A stretch of DNA of 64,000 bases, taken from contig OX578276.1 of assembly GCA_951217055.1 (NCBI GenBank), positions 132,916,587-132,980,586 on the forward strand. Direction: 5' to 3'. Below the pieces are notes generated by a model. It saw only the letters and a list, made by a program, of their open reading frames with translations, made no database searches and was not told the DNA's origin. The position numbers were made by a program, and so were the translations under genes. This document shows positions 45,110-56,820 of the stretch, one piece after another (positions within the stretch are counted from its first letter, which is position 1; every line of letters starts with the position of its first letter). This stretch comes from Gerris lacustris. Lineage: Eukaryota > Arthropoda > Insecta > Hemiptera > Gerridae.

Positions 45110-46969
45110 GTAACGATTACAGACTGTGAAAACTTTTATAGAGATTTATACACTGAACCAAAACAAACAAACAGTTACAATACCTTAGGCAATCTCACTG
45201 ACCTTGACCTAGACAAAGAAATAACTGAAACTGAATTACTAGAAGCTATTAGGAACATGAAAAGTGGCTCGACCCCGGGTTCAGACCTAATTAATAACGA
45301 TTTTTACAAACACTTACCTGGGGAAGGGGTCCGCTTTGTAACTAGCTATTTTAACAAAATTTTAGAATCAGAAGAAACCCCGGAAGACTGGTCTGAAATC
45401 ATCACTATACTATTGCTAAAAAAGGGGGACAAGAGTGATTTAAATAATTATAGAGGCATCTCTTTAGTTAATTCAATAGCAAAATTATTTACGTCAATTA
45501 TTAACAATAGGCTTAGGATCTGGGCTGAAAATAAAAAAGTTATACCGGAGAGCCAAAATGGGTTTAGGAAGGGACGGAGTTGCGTCGATAACATTTTCAT
45601 TTTAAATGCGATGGTGCAAAATCATCTAAGGTTGCCTAGAAGAAAGGTTGTGGCAGCTTTTATCGATTTTAAAAAAGCATTTGATAGCTTGACCCATGAA
45701 ATTCTATTTAATAAATTAGTGAATATTAAAATAAGTTCAAAAATCTTAAGAATAATTAAAAAGCTATATGACAAGGCAAGAACTAAAATAACCCTTAACA
45801 ACCTCCCTTAACGAGATATCCACAGAAATTAAAATCTTTAAAGGGCTGTTACAGGGTGAAATTCTATCTCCTTTACTATTTAATCTGTTCCTAAGCGACA
45901 TAGAAACTTTTTTCCAAGAAAAGGGCTATGAGGGACTTAGCCTGGACTCTTTAATATCTATAAGATTTTTAGCGTACGCTGACGACTTGACTTTACTTAC
46001 GGACTCGACAACCAAGTTAAACCAAGCTCTCAAAATTCTGCAGGAATATTGTGACATTAATGGACTAACAGTAAATACAAAGAAGACCAAAGTAATGATA
46101 TTTTCCAGAGGTAGCCTTTCCACTAACCGTCCTAAATGTTACTATAATGGAGAAGTACTAGAAGAAGTTAGTTATTTTAATTACCTAGGTGTTTGGTTCA
46201 GCAGGAGAGGGGTGTTTGAAGAGGCAGTGAATCAGTCATTGAGTAGAACTAGGGTTGCTTCAGGGGTGGTTAGAGAGACTTTGGCAAAAGCTTCTAATAG
46301 ATCTTTTCAGACAGTCTGTCAGGTTTATAATGCTAGCGTAGTAAGTACATTACTTTATGCAGCACCGGTTTGGTCGCTAAGATATTTAGAACAGTTAGAG
46401 AGTGCTCAAAGTTATTTTTTTTTCTGAGTGCAGTGGATGCTGCCAATACAGACATCATAGCTTCAACTATTAGCAACAACACTATCGATACTCTACTACA
46501 GACTTACGCTACACTCCTTAAACAACAAGACTACGACAGAATACAGACGTCATCTTACAGTAGCTTATACCGTACATTAAATAGCTTTAACCATATAGAC
46601 ACTTCTTACTTAAATCCCGAATTTAACCTATCCTATAGCCATCAAAAAGTTATAGCCCAAATACGAACTTCAGGTTATGGTTTTATGAAGATTACCCTCA
46701 GAGGAATTCTTCACAAGTTCAAAACAGACGAGCTTTGCACTGTCTGTAATAGGCACGAGGCAGAGACATTAGGTCACTTAATGTTAAGGTGCCCTATTTA
46801 TAAACCTCAAAGAAATGCCTTTTTGCCCCTAAATTTGGTTAGTAGCGAGTATACCGATGAAACTAATTTGGCCTCAATAATTGGAGTTATGTCCAGGAAA
46901 CAAGCGGTGAATATTTTTTATTTTTTTGTTAACATCCTTAAGATTAGGTCATTTATTTTAAATGAATAA
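45110..46969 (+). pseudogene. LINE reverse transcriptase, truncated, two frameshifts
   Basis: Frame 1 (45110-45811) holds GSTPGSDLI, NNYRGISL, ESQNGFRKGRSC and the motif A IDFKKAFDS. A frameshift near 45805 moves to frame 2, with LLQGEILSPLLFN and the catalytic YADD (about 45975-45986), then NTKKTKVM and FNYLGVW. A second frameshift in a T9 run near 46413 moves to frame 3 (to 46969), ending in a C-x2-C-x9-H-x4-C zinc-knuckle-like motif (LCTVCNR ... HLMLRC). Palm motifs are intact but the gene is broken and the endonuclease half was not copied. It belongs to the LINE groups with a C-terminal Cys/His motif (Jockey, CR1, I and relatives); I cannot fix the clade by eye. Confidence 0.88.
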
Positions 46970-47250
46970 GTAAGTTATTATTTTTGAGGCACAAAAGTGA
47001 GGAAGTCTGTTTTTTTAAATTTATTTTTACTTAATTGAATATTACAAGTATTTGTCGAAGCCCTGTATGATTTGTTACAAGCAAGATTATGTTTTTACAC
47101 TTACAGTGTTAAAAATAAAAAAAAAATAAAAAAAATAAAAAAAAAGCCGATGTGAGCTATATATAAGTAATATTTTTATTTTATGTAACCACTTTGTATA
47201 AAGTTACCTAAAACTTTGTATACAAATAAATATATTATTATTATTATTAT
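45110..47250 (+). mobile_element. 5'-truncated LINE with 12-bp target duplication
   Basis: TATCTTGGGTTT occurs at 45098-45109 and again at 47251-47262, directly bounding the element. The coding frame is open from the first base (45110), showing simple 5' truncation. The 3' end has an A-rich run (47117-47146) and a TTA microsatellite tail (about 47232-47250), a tail type known for several LINE clades. Unit 2 of family I reads through on either side. Confidence 0.9.
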
Positions 47251-47623
47251 TATCTTGGGTTTTGCCCCTTGTGGCAGAGCAGTGGAAAAGAAAGAGGGGT
47301 AAAAATGTACCCCTAAAATGGGTGTGTGTGCGGTTTTTCGCTTATATCTTTTAAAATATTCAAAATTTCGAAAAATTGCTTTCCATGCTATGTGAAGCAT
47401 TAAATTCGGCGTCGAATAAGACCACGTACCGATTCTAAAAAAATATTGTTTTAAGAAAATGACACAACACCAGGTTTTTAAAAATCCAGTTGATACACAA
47501 TGATACATATAATATCTAGTCAAGACCAGACAAATCATTAAATACATTTTGCTTCTTATAGAAAAAATAAAACATTTAGAAAGTCAATAATATAATTTAA
47601 AAAAATCGGGTACGAGGTACCTC

Positions 47624-48458
47624 GGAACTTTTCCTCACTTCAGAGGCCGAAGCAGCAGGAGGAAGCAGCATTGGACGTGGTCAGTACTTGGATGGGTGAC
47701 CGTTCTGAACTAACTGATTTATTATCATCTCTCAAAAAAAAACCTTATTTTTAATACCTATATTTTATTTAATTATTTGAAGTTTGGCGGTATTTTGACA
47801 GATGTAAACAAACTTTGACGTCATCAAAATTATCGCACTAATAAATAATTATATTCGCTTATAACTTTAAACTAATTAATGGAATTTCATCGGTTTTTTT
47901 TAGATTTGTTCCTTACTTTTTTCCGGTTCCAACGATATGCTATATGCCAAAAACCTATTTATACTTTCAGTATTATTAACCGTCAAAGTTTAAAAATTCA
48001 AAAATTTATAACTTCAAAATGGCGGCCAAAATCAAAATGAAATTTAGTGGGCTTGTTTGTCATACAGAGAGGTACATTCGAGCCAAATTTCAACTCGATC
48101 AGGACCATTTTCGACGACCATTTATTACGATTTTTTTAAATTTTTGCTGACACAGCAAACTTTTACGGTTTCAAGCAAACTTTTACGGGTTCAAGATGGC
48201 GGAAAAAGTTGATTTTCCGGGCGGCACAACTACAGGTTAGGACTGATTTTTCTGCCAAGTTTCAACTCTCTAGGTTAAATACCTTGGGCGCTACAATGAT
48301 AACACACATACACACATACACACACACATATATACGTCATGCTGAAAACCACTCAGGAGGTCTTAAAAACACCTAAAACGGATAATTCCGTTGAAATCTC
48401 GAAAAAAAAATGTTTGGTGAAAACAATACTTTTCCTACTATTCGTAGTGAGGAAAAGT
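47624..48458 (+). mobile_element. Family E TIR element with 5S-like segment
   Basis: Left end GGAACTTTTCCTCACTTC and right end GTGAGGAAAAGT are inverted. The right end also has its own stem-loop TACTTTTCC...GGAAAAGTA. Interior wording AAAATGGCGGCCAAAATC, CAAATTTCAACTCGATCAGG, and the right part shared with 17100-17275. No coding capacity. Confidence 0.75.
47641..47712 (+). other. 5S rRNA-like segment inside family E element
   Basis: GCAGCATTGGACGTGGTCAG and TACTTGGATGGGTGACCG (47665-47702) match the central and 3' part of eukaryotic 5S rRNA, including the TFIIIA C-box region; the preceding CCGAAGCAGCAGGAGGAAGC is a distorted form of the stretch before it. The first half of 5S rRNA and its closing stem are missing, so this is not a functional gene. 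It may be a captured 5S fragment or the remains of a 5S-derived SINE. Confidence 0.75.
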
Positions 48459-51249
48459 AAAAAAGTCAACAAATCCCAAAAATAAAAATAATAGATAGTT
48501 TAGTATCCTGATTTGTAGAGAAAATGAAAAAGGAATAATAAAAGGAAATAAAATAAACCATTTAAACGGACTTGATTATCTTCACTCGATATTTCGAAAG
48601 ATCTCATAATTCTGTAGTAATTTTAAATTAAATGAGAAAATATTATACTTATAAAAAGCATATATCAGTCTAGAATTTTAATTGGAATTAGAAAAAGTTA
48701 CGAGTTTAAAAAAAAAAATGATTAAACGTAGTGTGATGTAATTTGTAACTAAATAGTCGTATATATTAGAGTGAGAGAATAAAGCTATAAACTAATTCAA
48801 AGAGACATAAACGCTGACTAGCGTGTCGAACAAAATGGAGGCGCCACTACCAATTTCATATATTGGAATAAAACTAACCTTGAAACGTCAAATAAACTAA
48901 AACTACATAACAAAAACTTTACTATCTCTATAGATAAAAAAAGTAACGTAGACGATCCAAATCAAAATATTAAGACAAATGTTTAATTAAGTAAAATAAA
49001 GTTTAGTATTAAGAGAGCTGCTTCGATACTTTGATTTCTAATATGTTTATTTAAAGAGAAATTCTACTGAAGATGTTTCGACAAACAAAAAAATAACCCG
49101 AAAACACTAAATCCTGGGGGAAAAGAAGGATTAATCAATCCAGTGAGTTTCGAATAACATCTAAAAAAAATCAATCTTGTAATAATGTTACAGAAACCTA
49201 ATTTGTCGAGGAAGATTGGAATGCAAAGTACTTTACGAGAAGGTAAACAATACAATGGAAAGAAGAAGGAATTACACAGCTGTAAAATTCCCTAGTTTAA
49301 GATACCGCGTCGGATAAAAAGGATTCTTTTTAAAGTATAGGGATACAAATGAACGATTCAAAAAAAAAAAAAAAAAAAAATCAGTTTAAGAAAGAATGCC
49401 TTGATTGGTTGAGACGTTAAATCTTCATTCAGTATCCGTCAATACCATCTAAAACGATTCACTGATCTTTATTTAGTTAAAAAGAAAGAAAATTGTATAT
49501 TTTTTTTTTACCCTAATAAAGACATTTATGTCAACACTGTCTATATTTTTTTTTCTTCTTAGTTAGATATGTTGGTATTACTGTTCACACCTGAGAAACA
49601 TTCAATGTTGATGTAATCAGATGATCTAAAAATCTTAGATATTTATATAAAAGAAACCGGACATATAAATGTATAAAAAAATACAAAAATGATTGTAGTT
49701 GAATAAAATAAACGAAGTAGATTCATATAGAATAAATGTTACCTTCAAACTTGAAATAGAATTAGGTTAAAAATAAAAACTTTACTGTCCCCGATATAAA
49801 TGAAATAAATATATACGCCTAAAGGACTAATGTAAGAAGAGATTTTAATAACTATAAATAAAATTCTTTTCAAATTAATTGATAACAGGTAAAACAATAT
49901 TCACTTCAAAATATGTAACTAATGAAAAATTACTTAACTGTCAATTATATTTAGATTTATTTATTGATTTGGTAAAAAAAATGGGGGAACCTAAAAACTT
50001 AGTCGTAAACCAAACATAAATGTGAAATTAAGAAGTCCTTCTCTTTCATTTAATATAACCAATTTTTCTTTATTTCAATCTTCTGTTGCACAAATCTTCT
50101 GTTTCCGACGATTTTTAACTTTTTAGTCAATTTTATTTTTTATTTCTATAATTTAAATTTTAAATTCTCCACTTTATAATTTTGCTTGTCAATAAAAAAA
50201 AGGTTTTGTCTATTTTTATTTCTGTTACCTATCATTTTGTATTTTTACCTTATCAATTAAACTATTTTTATTGCTAGTTTTTATTTTGTTTTCTTTAACT
50301 TTCTTTTGTAAAAAAAACAAACAAATCCTTACTTTGGTAGAGGAAAAGAGTTAGGTTTTTTTCTTTTAAGTTAAATGGTTAAAAACAGACAATGTATATT
50401 GCATCTTACAATTATTTGAAATAAAAAGACGCTCGTTTAAATAAAAATAATAAAAATAAAAATATATATGAGTTTATTAAACAGATAATTGACAAAAAAA
50501 AAAAAAAAAAAAAAAAAGTAATCAACAATGTATATAACTTTATAGCTATGGAAAAGTACTTTTTTAATAGTAGGTAGAGTAGTTGGTTCCTTCAAATGTT
50601 TAATTTAATTGTTGTTTGGTCTTAAGGAAAAAACATCAAAGCAATGTGAAAGCTAAAGATGAAAAAACTGCATTAGCAGTCCATTCCAAACAATTGAACC
50701 ATAAATTTAATTTCTCAGAAACTAAAATTTGTATAACAGAAACTAATGATAAAAAAAAGATTACTGTTAGAAGCTTTACATATCTCAAAGAACAATAATA
50801 GCATCAATTTTAAGAGAGACAGCCGTGATTTGAATAAGCATTACGCCGTAATATCAGTTCAAATAAATAGAGTGGATTCTCAATTTTATTAAGATTATTA
50901 CTTTAAAATCAAATAGAGTAATAATGCGGTTATTAGTTAATGTAGTTGTTTATTTATGATAAAGTAGTGAATTACTCTTCCATAAATATATATTTTCAAT
51001 AATAATTCCGTCTGCTCCTGGTCTTTAGGGTATAAATTACAACTAAGTTTTTATTTAGCAGACGGCATACCTATTGAAAATAATTATTTATTATTATCAT
51101 CCCAAATAAGTAGAGACAGCGTTAGTTAGACATTAAATTTATTTAAATTTAATCAGTTTTATGGTCATATAATTATTAGGTTATAGCTTACACTATCAAA
51201 TAATAGAACCAATACTATATCATGCAAAACAGACTACATAACAAAAAGA
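48459..51249. other. 2.8 kb AT-rich DNA, no gene
   Basis: Poly-A runs at about 49361-49380 and 50494-50517. No family A-I element or coding motif found. A 60-codon frame at 50616-50798 lacks motifs. Confidence 0.5.
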
Positions 51250-51535
51250 AAATTAGAATTTCTTAATCAAAATCGTCAAAACCGTTTTTGAGATTATTTT
51301 TTTTACGTTTTTTTCAGAGTTTTATTTTGGGGGGGGGGGGGGGTAGCGCCCCCCAAATTTGGATCTAAAATTAATTTCTCGATTTGCCAAATCTCATCAA
51401 ATTCGGCCCAGAAGTTTAGGCCCCAGGCGTCTGCACAGGCAGACGACAGACACACATTTTTTGGACTCAGGGGACCTTAAAACGTGTAAATCTATAAAAA
51501 TCTCATAATCGTTTCTCTTTATATGAGAAAGTAAA
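51250..51535 (+). repeat. Family F repeat, copy 3
   Basis: AAAATCGTCAAAACCGTTTT, a run of about 15 G followed by TAGCGCCCCCCAAATTTGG, GGCCCCAGGCGTCTGCACAG, then CTTTATATGAGAAAGTAAAA, the same order as 13556-14010. Confidence 0.72.
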
Positions 51536-51539
51536 AAAA

Positions 51540-52036
51540 AAAATATAATAAAAGAGAGAGAGAACCGGTTGGTTGACTTACTGTCTCATCACTCATATTT
51601 TGCTCTTGATGTAAAATATACTAAGTCAGAGAAATAATGAAGCATTCAATGTTATACACTTTAGTAGATTAGCATTACGAACCCGTGTCATTTTAATTTT
51701 AGTTAATTATATTGTCTTTGTCTTCGAGGGTGCAACTATCTGCCAAATTTAAGATTTTTAGGTGGTCGGGAACTAAGCCAAACATTATTACTTAATCTGA
51801 CCCTGCCCAACCCCTCTCTTAGGTGACGTTTAAACAACCTTAAAAAAAAATATTCAAAATTATCATTCTCGCCCATTCAGCTAATAGACATAATTGATTA
51901 AATTTAATTTAAAATTTCTTTATTTAGTTACCTCAAAAAATAAGAGTATTTCGTTAAACTAATGATATTACAAGTTGTATTACTAATTAATAAATTAGCT
52001 AAATTCTACCATTTTCATAATAACTATTTGTAGGAC
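51540..52036. other. AT-rich DNA, no gene
   Basis: Nothing recognised. Confidence 0.55.
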
Positions 52037-52866
52037 TTATAGTACGGTGCAATTAGACCAAAACCCTAACATCCAAAGTAAAAGTTTCCCTCCAACTTTA
52101 AGTTGTTCTATGCAGTCCACATTTTGTTTGGTAAAAAGTTACACCATTTTAAGCGTCGGGTTTGGCGGGGAGGGGGGGGTCAAAGTTGGTAAATTAGTAG
52201 TTTTACCCGTTTTTCTTAAATATTTCAAAAACTATGCGTTTTAGAGCAAAAAGAGCTATGTACAAAAATAATCTACATTAAATTTTGAACAAAAATGGTC
52301 TAGTGCATAATCTTCCCAAAGTAAATGGTTCCAAAGTTACGGAGAGTGTAAAAAAAGACATTTTTCGAATTTTTAAGATTTTTGGCAAAAAAAAATGAAT
52401 TTAAAGTTAATAAAAATTCAACAGAATTAAATATAAAATACATTACAATATTAATATAACCAGAATCACAAATATAATAATATGTATATATATATAATAA
52501 TTAAACATACATAAAAAAAACCCTCACCCTCACATTACAGACTACACTCGGGTGTATATGACCATAAGTAGTTCGGCACCCAAACAAAAAAAAAAGTGAT
52601 AACCACTTAGTTCGACAGTATTTTAAAGACGAACACTAATAAAAATAGCAGCACAACTTCACTAGAAATAACACTCACAAACGCATTTAAAGGATCTGCG
52701 AATACAGCTAATGGAAAGTATATATAAATAAAATATACATTTCTTAATTTCAATATATAGAAATAATAAATTTAAATCAGAAAAGATAGATATGGAACTC
52801 TGAAGTATTATATATAAAAAAATAAATAAAATTATTATTATATAATATAGTTAAATAAATAAAATA

Positions 52867-52976
52867 TGTATTTTTCACTGTCTGTTTCCCGTAGTAAATA
52901 ATAATTATAATTTAATTTAAATTATTTAAACTTTCCGTAGTATGAAAACTACCAAAAAATTGAATTTGGAATTGAT
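52867..52976 (+). mobile_element. SINE tail, headless copy
   Basis: TGTATTTTTCACTGTCTGTT, TCCCGTAGTAAATAATAATT, ATAATTTAATTTAAA and TTTCCGTAGTATGAAAACTA match the tail of the copy beginning at 53133; the tRNA-like head is missing. Confidence 0.7.
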
Positions 52977-53132
52977 TGTACATGGTACAGGTACTAATTG
53001 AGTACTTTATAATTATAAGCGTTAATTCTTGGTTTAGTTCTAATGTCATAAATATTGACTGTCTAAATGTATATGAATATTGAAAGCTTGGATTCGGGAG
53101 TAGTTATCGATTACGGCAGTTAAAAATCATTC

Positions 53133-53335
53133 TCCTGCGTAGCTTAGTTGGCCAGAGCATCTGTACTAGAAATACAGGAGACCCGTGGTTCAAATCCCGG
53201 CGCGGGAGTGTATTTTTCACTGTTAGTAAATAATAATTATAATTTGATTTAAATAATTATAATTTGATTTAAATAATTATAATTTGATTTAAATTAAAAT
53301 TTAATCTTTCCGTAGTATGAATACTACCAAAATCG
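53133..53335 (+). mobile_element. tRNA-derived SINE with recognisable head
   Basis: Bases 53133-53207 can fold like a 75-nt tRNA: acceptor strands TCCTGCG/CGCGGGA, an A-box-like TAGCTTAGTTGGCCAGAGC, an anticodon stem CTGTA/TACAG with loop CTAGAAA (anticodon AGA), and a B-box-like GTGGTTCAAATCCC. The T stem is mispaired and the variable loop is short, unlike real tRNA-Ser, so it is a SINE head and not a working tRNA gene. The tail carries three copies of AATAATTATAATTTGATTTA and ends TTTCCGTAGTATGAATACTA. Confidence 0.78.
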
Positions 53336-54534
53336 TAAAATATAAATAATATAATAGTAATAGTTTAAATAAGTGTGAGTGGATATTTGTGCGCGCAATA
53401 AACTCACACATGTACAGCATAGTAGTATAGTATAGAACACTCAAACATATACATACTGACTGGGCATAAAAATGACTTGCACATTTACATGATAAGGTCC
53501 TCTGTCCCACACACTCGCACTACTACTATACTACATTGTATTATTCCACCTTCAATCTCTACTCTCAACCTCAACTACTTCCTTCCCTTACAAATAAAAA
53601 CTCTGTTGTCATTCCAATTCCAACCAGTTCTTAAAGAACTGCTTCAACTAAAGTACGATTCTTTTGGGAACGAAAATTCTTTGGGGATTAAGTACTGATG
53701 AATCCTTTCAAAAGCTGCAGTTTTAAAAATATTAAGATTAAAAATTATACAATTAGATATCATAATTATCACATAGAAAATATTATTATATTTGAAAGTC
53801 ATTTATGTTGAAAAGATATTCATAGTCCAGAGAAAGTTCAGAGTGCATACCACAGGTTTACATGGCCTAGGCCTGTCGAAGCCTCTTTTCCTTTAAAAAG
53901 TAGCGCCCCTTGAGATGGTAGTGAGGTTTTCGTTCCTTCAAGGGCTTATCACTAACATACCACCGGCCACTAAATCGCAATTTGCTTTTACAATTTTTTT
54001 CAAACCTGTAAAAAAAAATTAGTTCCCTTAGGGATAATTTCATTTTTTTTTGCCAAAAATCTAAAAAATACGAAAAATGTCTATTTTTACACTCTCCGTA
54101 ACTTTGGAACCATTTACTTTGGGAAGATTATGCACTAGACCATTTTTTTTCAAAATTTAATGTAGATTATTTTTATATATAGCTTTTTTTGCTCTAAAAC
54201 GCATAGTTTTCGAAATATTTAAGAAAAACGGGTAAAACTACTAATTTACCAACTTTGCCCCCCCCCCCCTCCCCGCCAAACCCGACGCTTAAAATGGTGT
54301 AACTTTTTACCAAACAATATGTGGACTGCATAGAACAATTTGGAGTTGGAGGGAAACTTTTACTTTGGATGTTAGGGTTAGGCCGTTTTTTGGACTAATT
54401 GCACCGTACTATTACTAGAATAATGACTTGGCATGTAAAAGGTCGATTTTCCATCTAGGATTTATACATCATTTGCGACTCTATACAAGTTCTGGGGAGA
54501 TTTTTAAAAATTTGAGGGGGATTTTTTGAAAATA

Positions 54535-55127
54535 GTCTGCCAATTAGTGTGACACATTGCTTCCTAGGGTCCAATTTCAAATACATTAATGATTTTTTTG
54601 ATTTTACAAGCCATTATTGTCTAACATATTCAATTGTTTCCCCCGATTCTTTAATATGTCAAAATTGTTTTGATTTTTTACATGAATAAAAGTATAAATT
54701 AAGAAAAAGTTAAGAGTGCAGACGATTGAAATTAATCTAGTGCTATCTGCGGTCTACTCTCGACGAACCATCCAAATTTCATAAATATCAGATGAGTACT
54801 TTTGAAGATATAGGTGTAAATAAATGTATGTTTGTGCGCATGTGGAAGAGAAACAAATGGGCGCACAAGGTGAAACATATATGGGACTAACAATATATTA
54901 ATTATAAATACCTTCCAAATTGTATTAAAATTGGTCGTGTAGTTTTTAAGATATGTTGGTTGGCAAACATTGAACGACAGATCGGCCGGCAGACAAACCG
55001 ACAGATCAGACACGGAACCAAAAATAACATTTGTCTGAAACGGATTTTGTGATCGGAGACATAAAAAATTGCGTTCTTCAGAACGATCAAATGGCGTTAT
55101 CTTCGGTATATAAGCTTGGAAGCAAAA
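54535..55127 (-). repeat. Family A repeat, full length
   Basis: GTCTGCCAATTAGTGTGACA to ATAAGCTTGGAAGCAAAA. The GACAGACAGAC stretch is expanded into GGCCGGCAGACAAACCGACA. Confidence 0.85.
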
Positions 55128-56028
55128 TATAAAGAAATGTTTAATAATAATAATTATTTGAAGATGTGACTATAATAGATATAGGTAGATAGCGCACCTT
55201 TTAGCCATGAATCACTTCTTATTTTAAGAATATACCTACATGGTTTGGTCTATGAAAAGAAATCAGCTGATAACACAGCATCTGATACTTTAACAAAAGA
55301 TAATAGATAATACCCCAAATAAATAATTGACAATTTTAACGTATTTCCTGGAGGAAAATTATAAGTTATCGTGATGAGCTAGGCGTTTTTTCCCCTTAAG
55401 ATGATCATAAAACCCTTAAAGGAGGGAGCGACACAACACATCGAAGCATAGATGAGACTAAGGGCTATAGATTCAAGTGTGAGATAGATGCAGAGTAATG
55501 AATGTGGTGGCAGCCCTGCTCAAGATTATAATCTCTCTATTGTAACTTCTTTTCTTGGTCTCATCCTTGGCATCTTCACGAGAAAAACCGACGAATATAT
55601 CTTTACTTTAACACACAAACAACTCCATCTGTCATAAACACTCGACTTCTTACCTCTATAGACTGTTTCTATCCGCGGGTATTATCAGTAAAGCAGTATA
55701 TTTTTTTCTTTCCTCTTCCTTAAGCACCTTCTTTGTACACCTCCAATAGAATTATTGTTGTAGTCGAATAACTCAGAAGGGTAATAAAGAAAGCAAAACG
55801 TAAAAAAACAAAAACAGTGTTTTATTGCATTATGGGTAAATGTTCTGTCTTGTAGTACTAATAATAGGAGAAACCAGTTTTCTGGTCAATTCAAGTTAAT
55901 AATTAAAAACATCTTCATGTTTCTTAACAAGAACAATATTGCTATAATAGTCCCCTTAAAAAAAACTAATTAACTCGTAACTTTCCAGTATTTTCTTTCG
56001 TTTTATGGTTTGATGGTTCAATACATTT
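55128..56028. other. Unassigned DNA
   Basis: No gene or repeat recognised. Confidence 0.5.
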
Positions 56029-56257
56029 TTCTTCCAAGCTTACCGAAGTTTACTAAGTTATTATATCGTTCTGAAAAATAAATATTATTTATGTCTTCGA
56101 CTATTTATTTATGCATGTTTCAAATATTCTAAGAGACAGAAATCCGTTTCAGACATCAGGATACATTATTTGTTCCGTGTCTGTCTGTCGATCTATCACT
56201 CAATTTATGCGAATAAAACATATCTTAAATACTAATTGTCCAATTTTAATTAATGGT

Positions 56258-56681
56258 ACTATTTTACTTTAGCACCCCCCTATATCCCTTTGTCTTAATA
56301 CTTATTTAGACAAACGAACATTAACATATATACTCCTTAATCTAAATTACTATTAAGAAAAAGGGATATTTAGTCCAATGTACCTTGGGACCAAGGAATG
56401 TCCCACTTGTGTATATTATAAATGTGATAATTTCCCTTAGTCTAATTAACTATTAAGACAAAGGAATATTTAATATACGCTTAGAAAACTGTAGAACTCA
56501 TTTTCCTTCAAATTTCATTAAAAGAAGTCTCACAAATTATAAGACTCAATCTTAATATAGCCCCAAAACAACAGCCCCAGGAGTCTCAGTGTCTTGGAGA
56601 GACAAACACACAAATTTTTGAGACTTCTGTCGGGCAGACTATTATAGAACCAGGGGCGCGTTGCTAAAATAAAAAAGTGAC
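56258..56681. mobile_element. TIR element related to family H
   Basis: Approximate inverted ends (ATTTTACTTTAGCACCCCCC on the left; GGGGCGCGTTGCTAAAATAA on the right) and family H wording inside (CCCTTTGTCTTAATACTTAT, ATTAAGACAAAGGAATATTT, TTGGGACCAAGGAATGTCCC). No target duplication could be fixed. No coding sequence. Confidence 0.6.
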
Positions 56682-56820
56682 TAATTAATTCTAAATGGTT
56701 GGTCATAATTAATCCATTGTTGGTCGTATATAACTTTTAACCTTCTACGCCCATTTGATTGTCTTCCACATGCGCACAATTATACATTTATTTACACCTA
56801 TATCTTATTAGAGTTCGACT

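Larger units (their letters stand above)
44686..47432 (+). repeat. Family I tandem repeat, two units, second split by a LINE
   Basis: Unit 1 (about 44686-44975) and unit 2 (about 44990-45109 plus 47263-47432) share GCTAGTAGCGT/GCCAGTAGCGT, ATAATTCCTRCAA, ATTTGTGACYCAATA, CAGTGGAAAAG, GGGTAAAAA-GTACCCC, GAGCATTAAATTC-GCGTCGA in the same order. The LINE at 45110-47250 sits in the middle of unit 2. Confidence 0.82.
52040..54411. mobile_element. 2.4-kb element with 360-bp inverted arms, PIF/Harbinger-like
   Basis: Ends TAGTACGGTGCAATTAG and its exact reverse complement, flanked on both sides by TTA (52037-52039, 54412-54414), the 3-bp TWA-type duplication of PIF/Harbinger elements. Arms of about 360 bp (52040-52400 and about 54050-54411) match closely, including a G/C run and GTTCCAAAGTTACGGAGAGT. 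The centre has no transposase but holds two SINE-related copies and a TA tract, so the element is non-autonomous. The superfamily rests on the 3-bp duplication alone. Confidence 0.8.

Noticed and set aside
53133..53207. Functional tRNA-Ser (AGA) gene
   Set aside because: The T stem is mispaired, the long variable arm of tRNA-Ser is lacking, and the same head and tail recur as a SINE.
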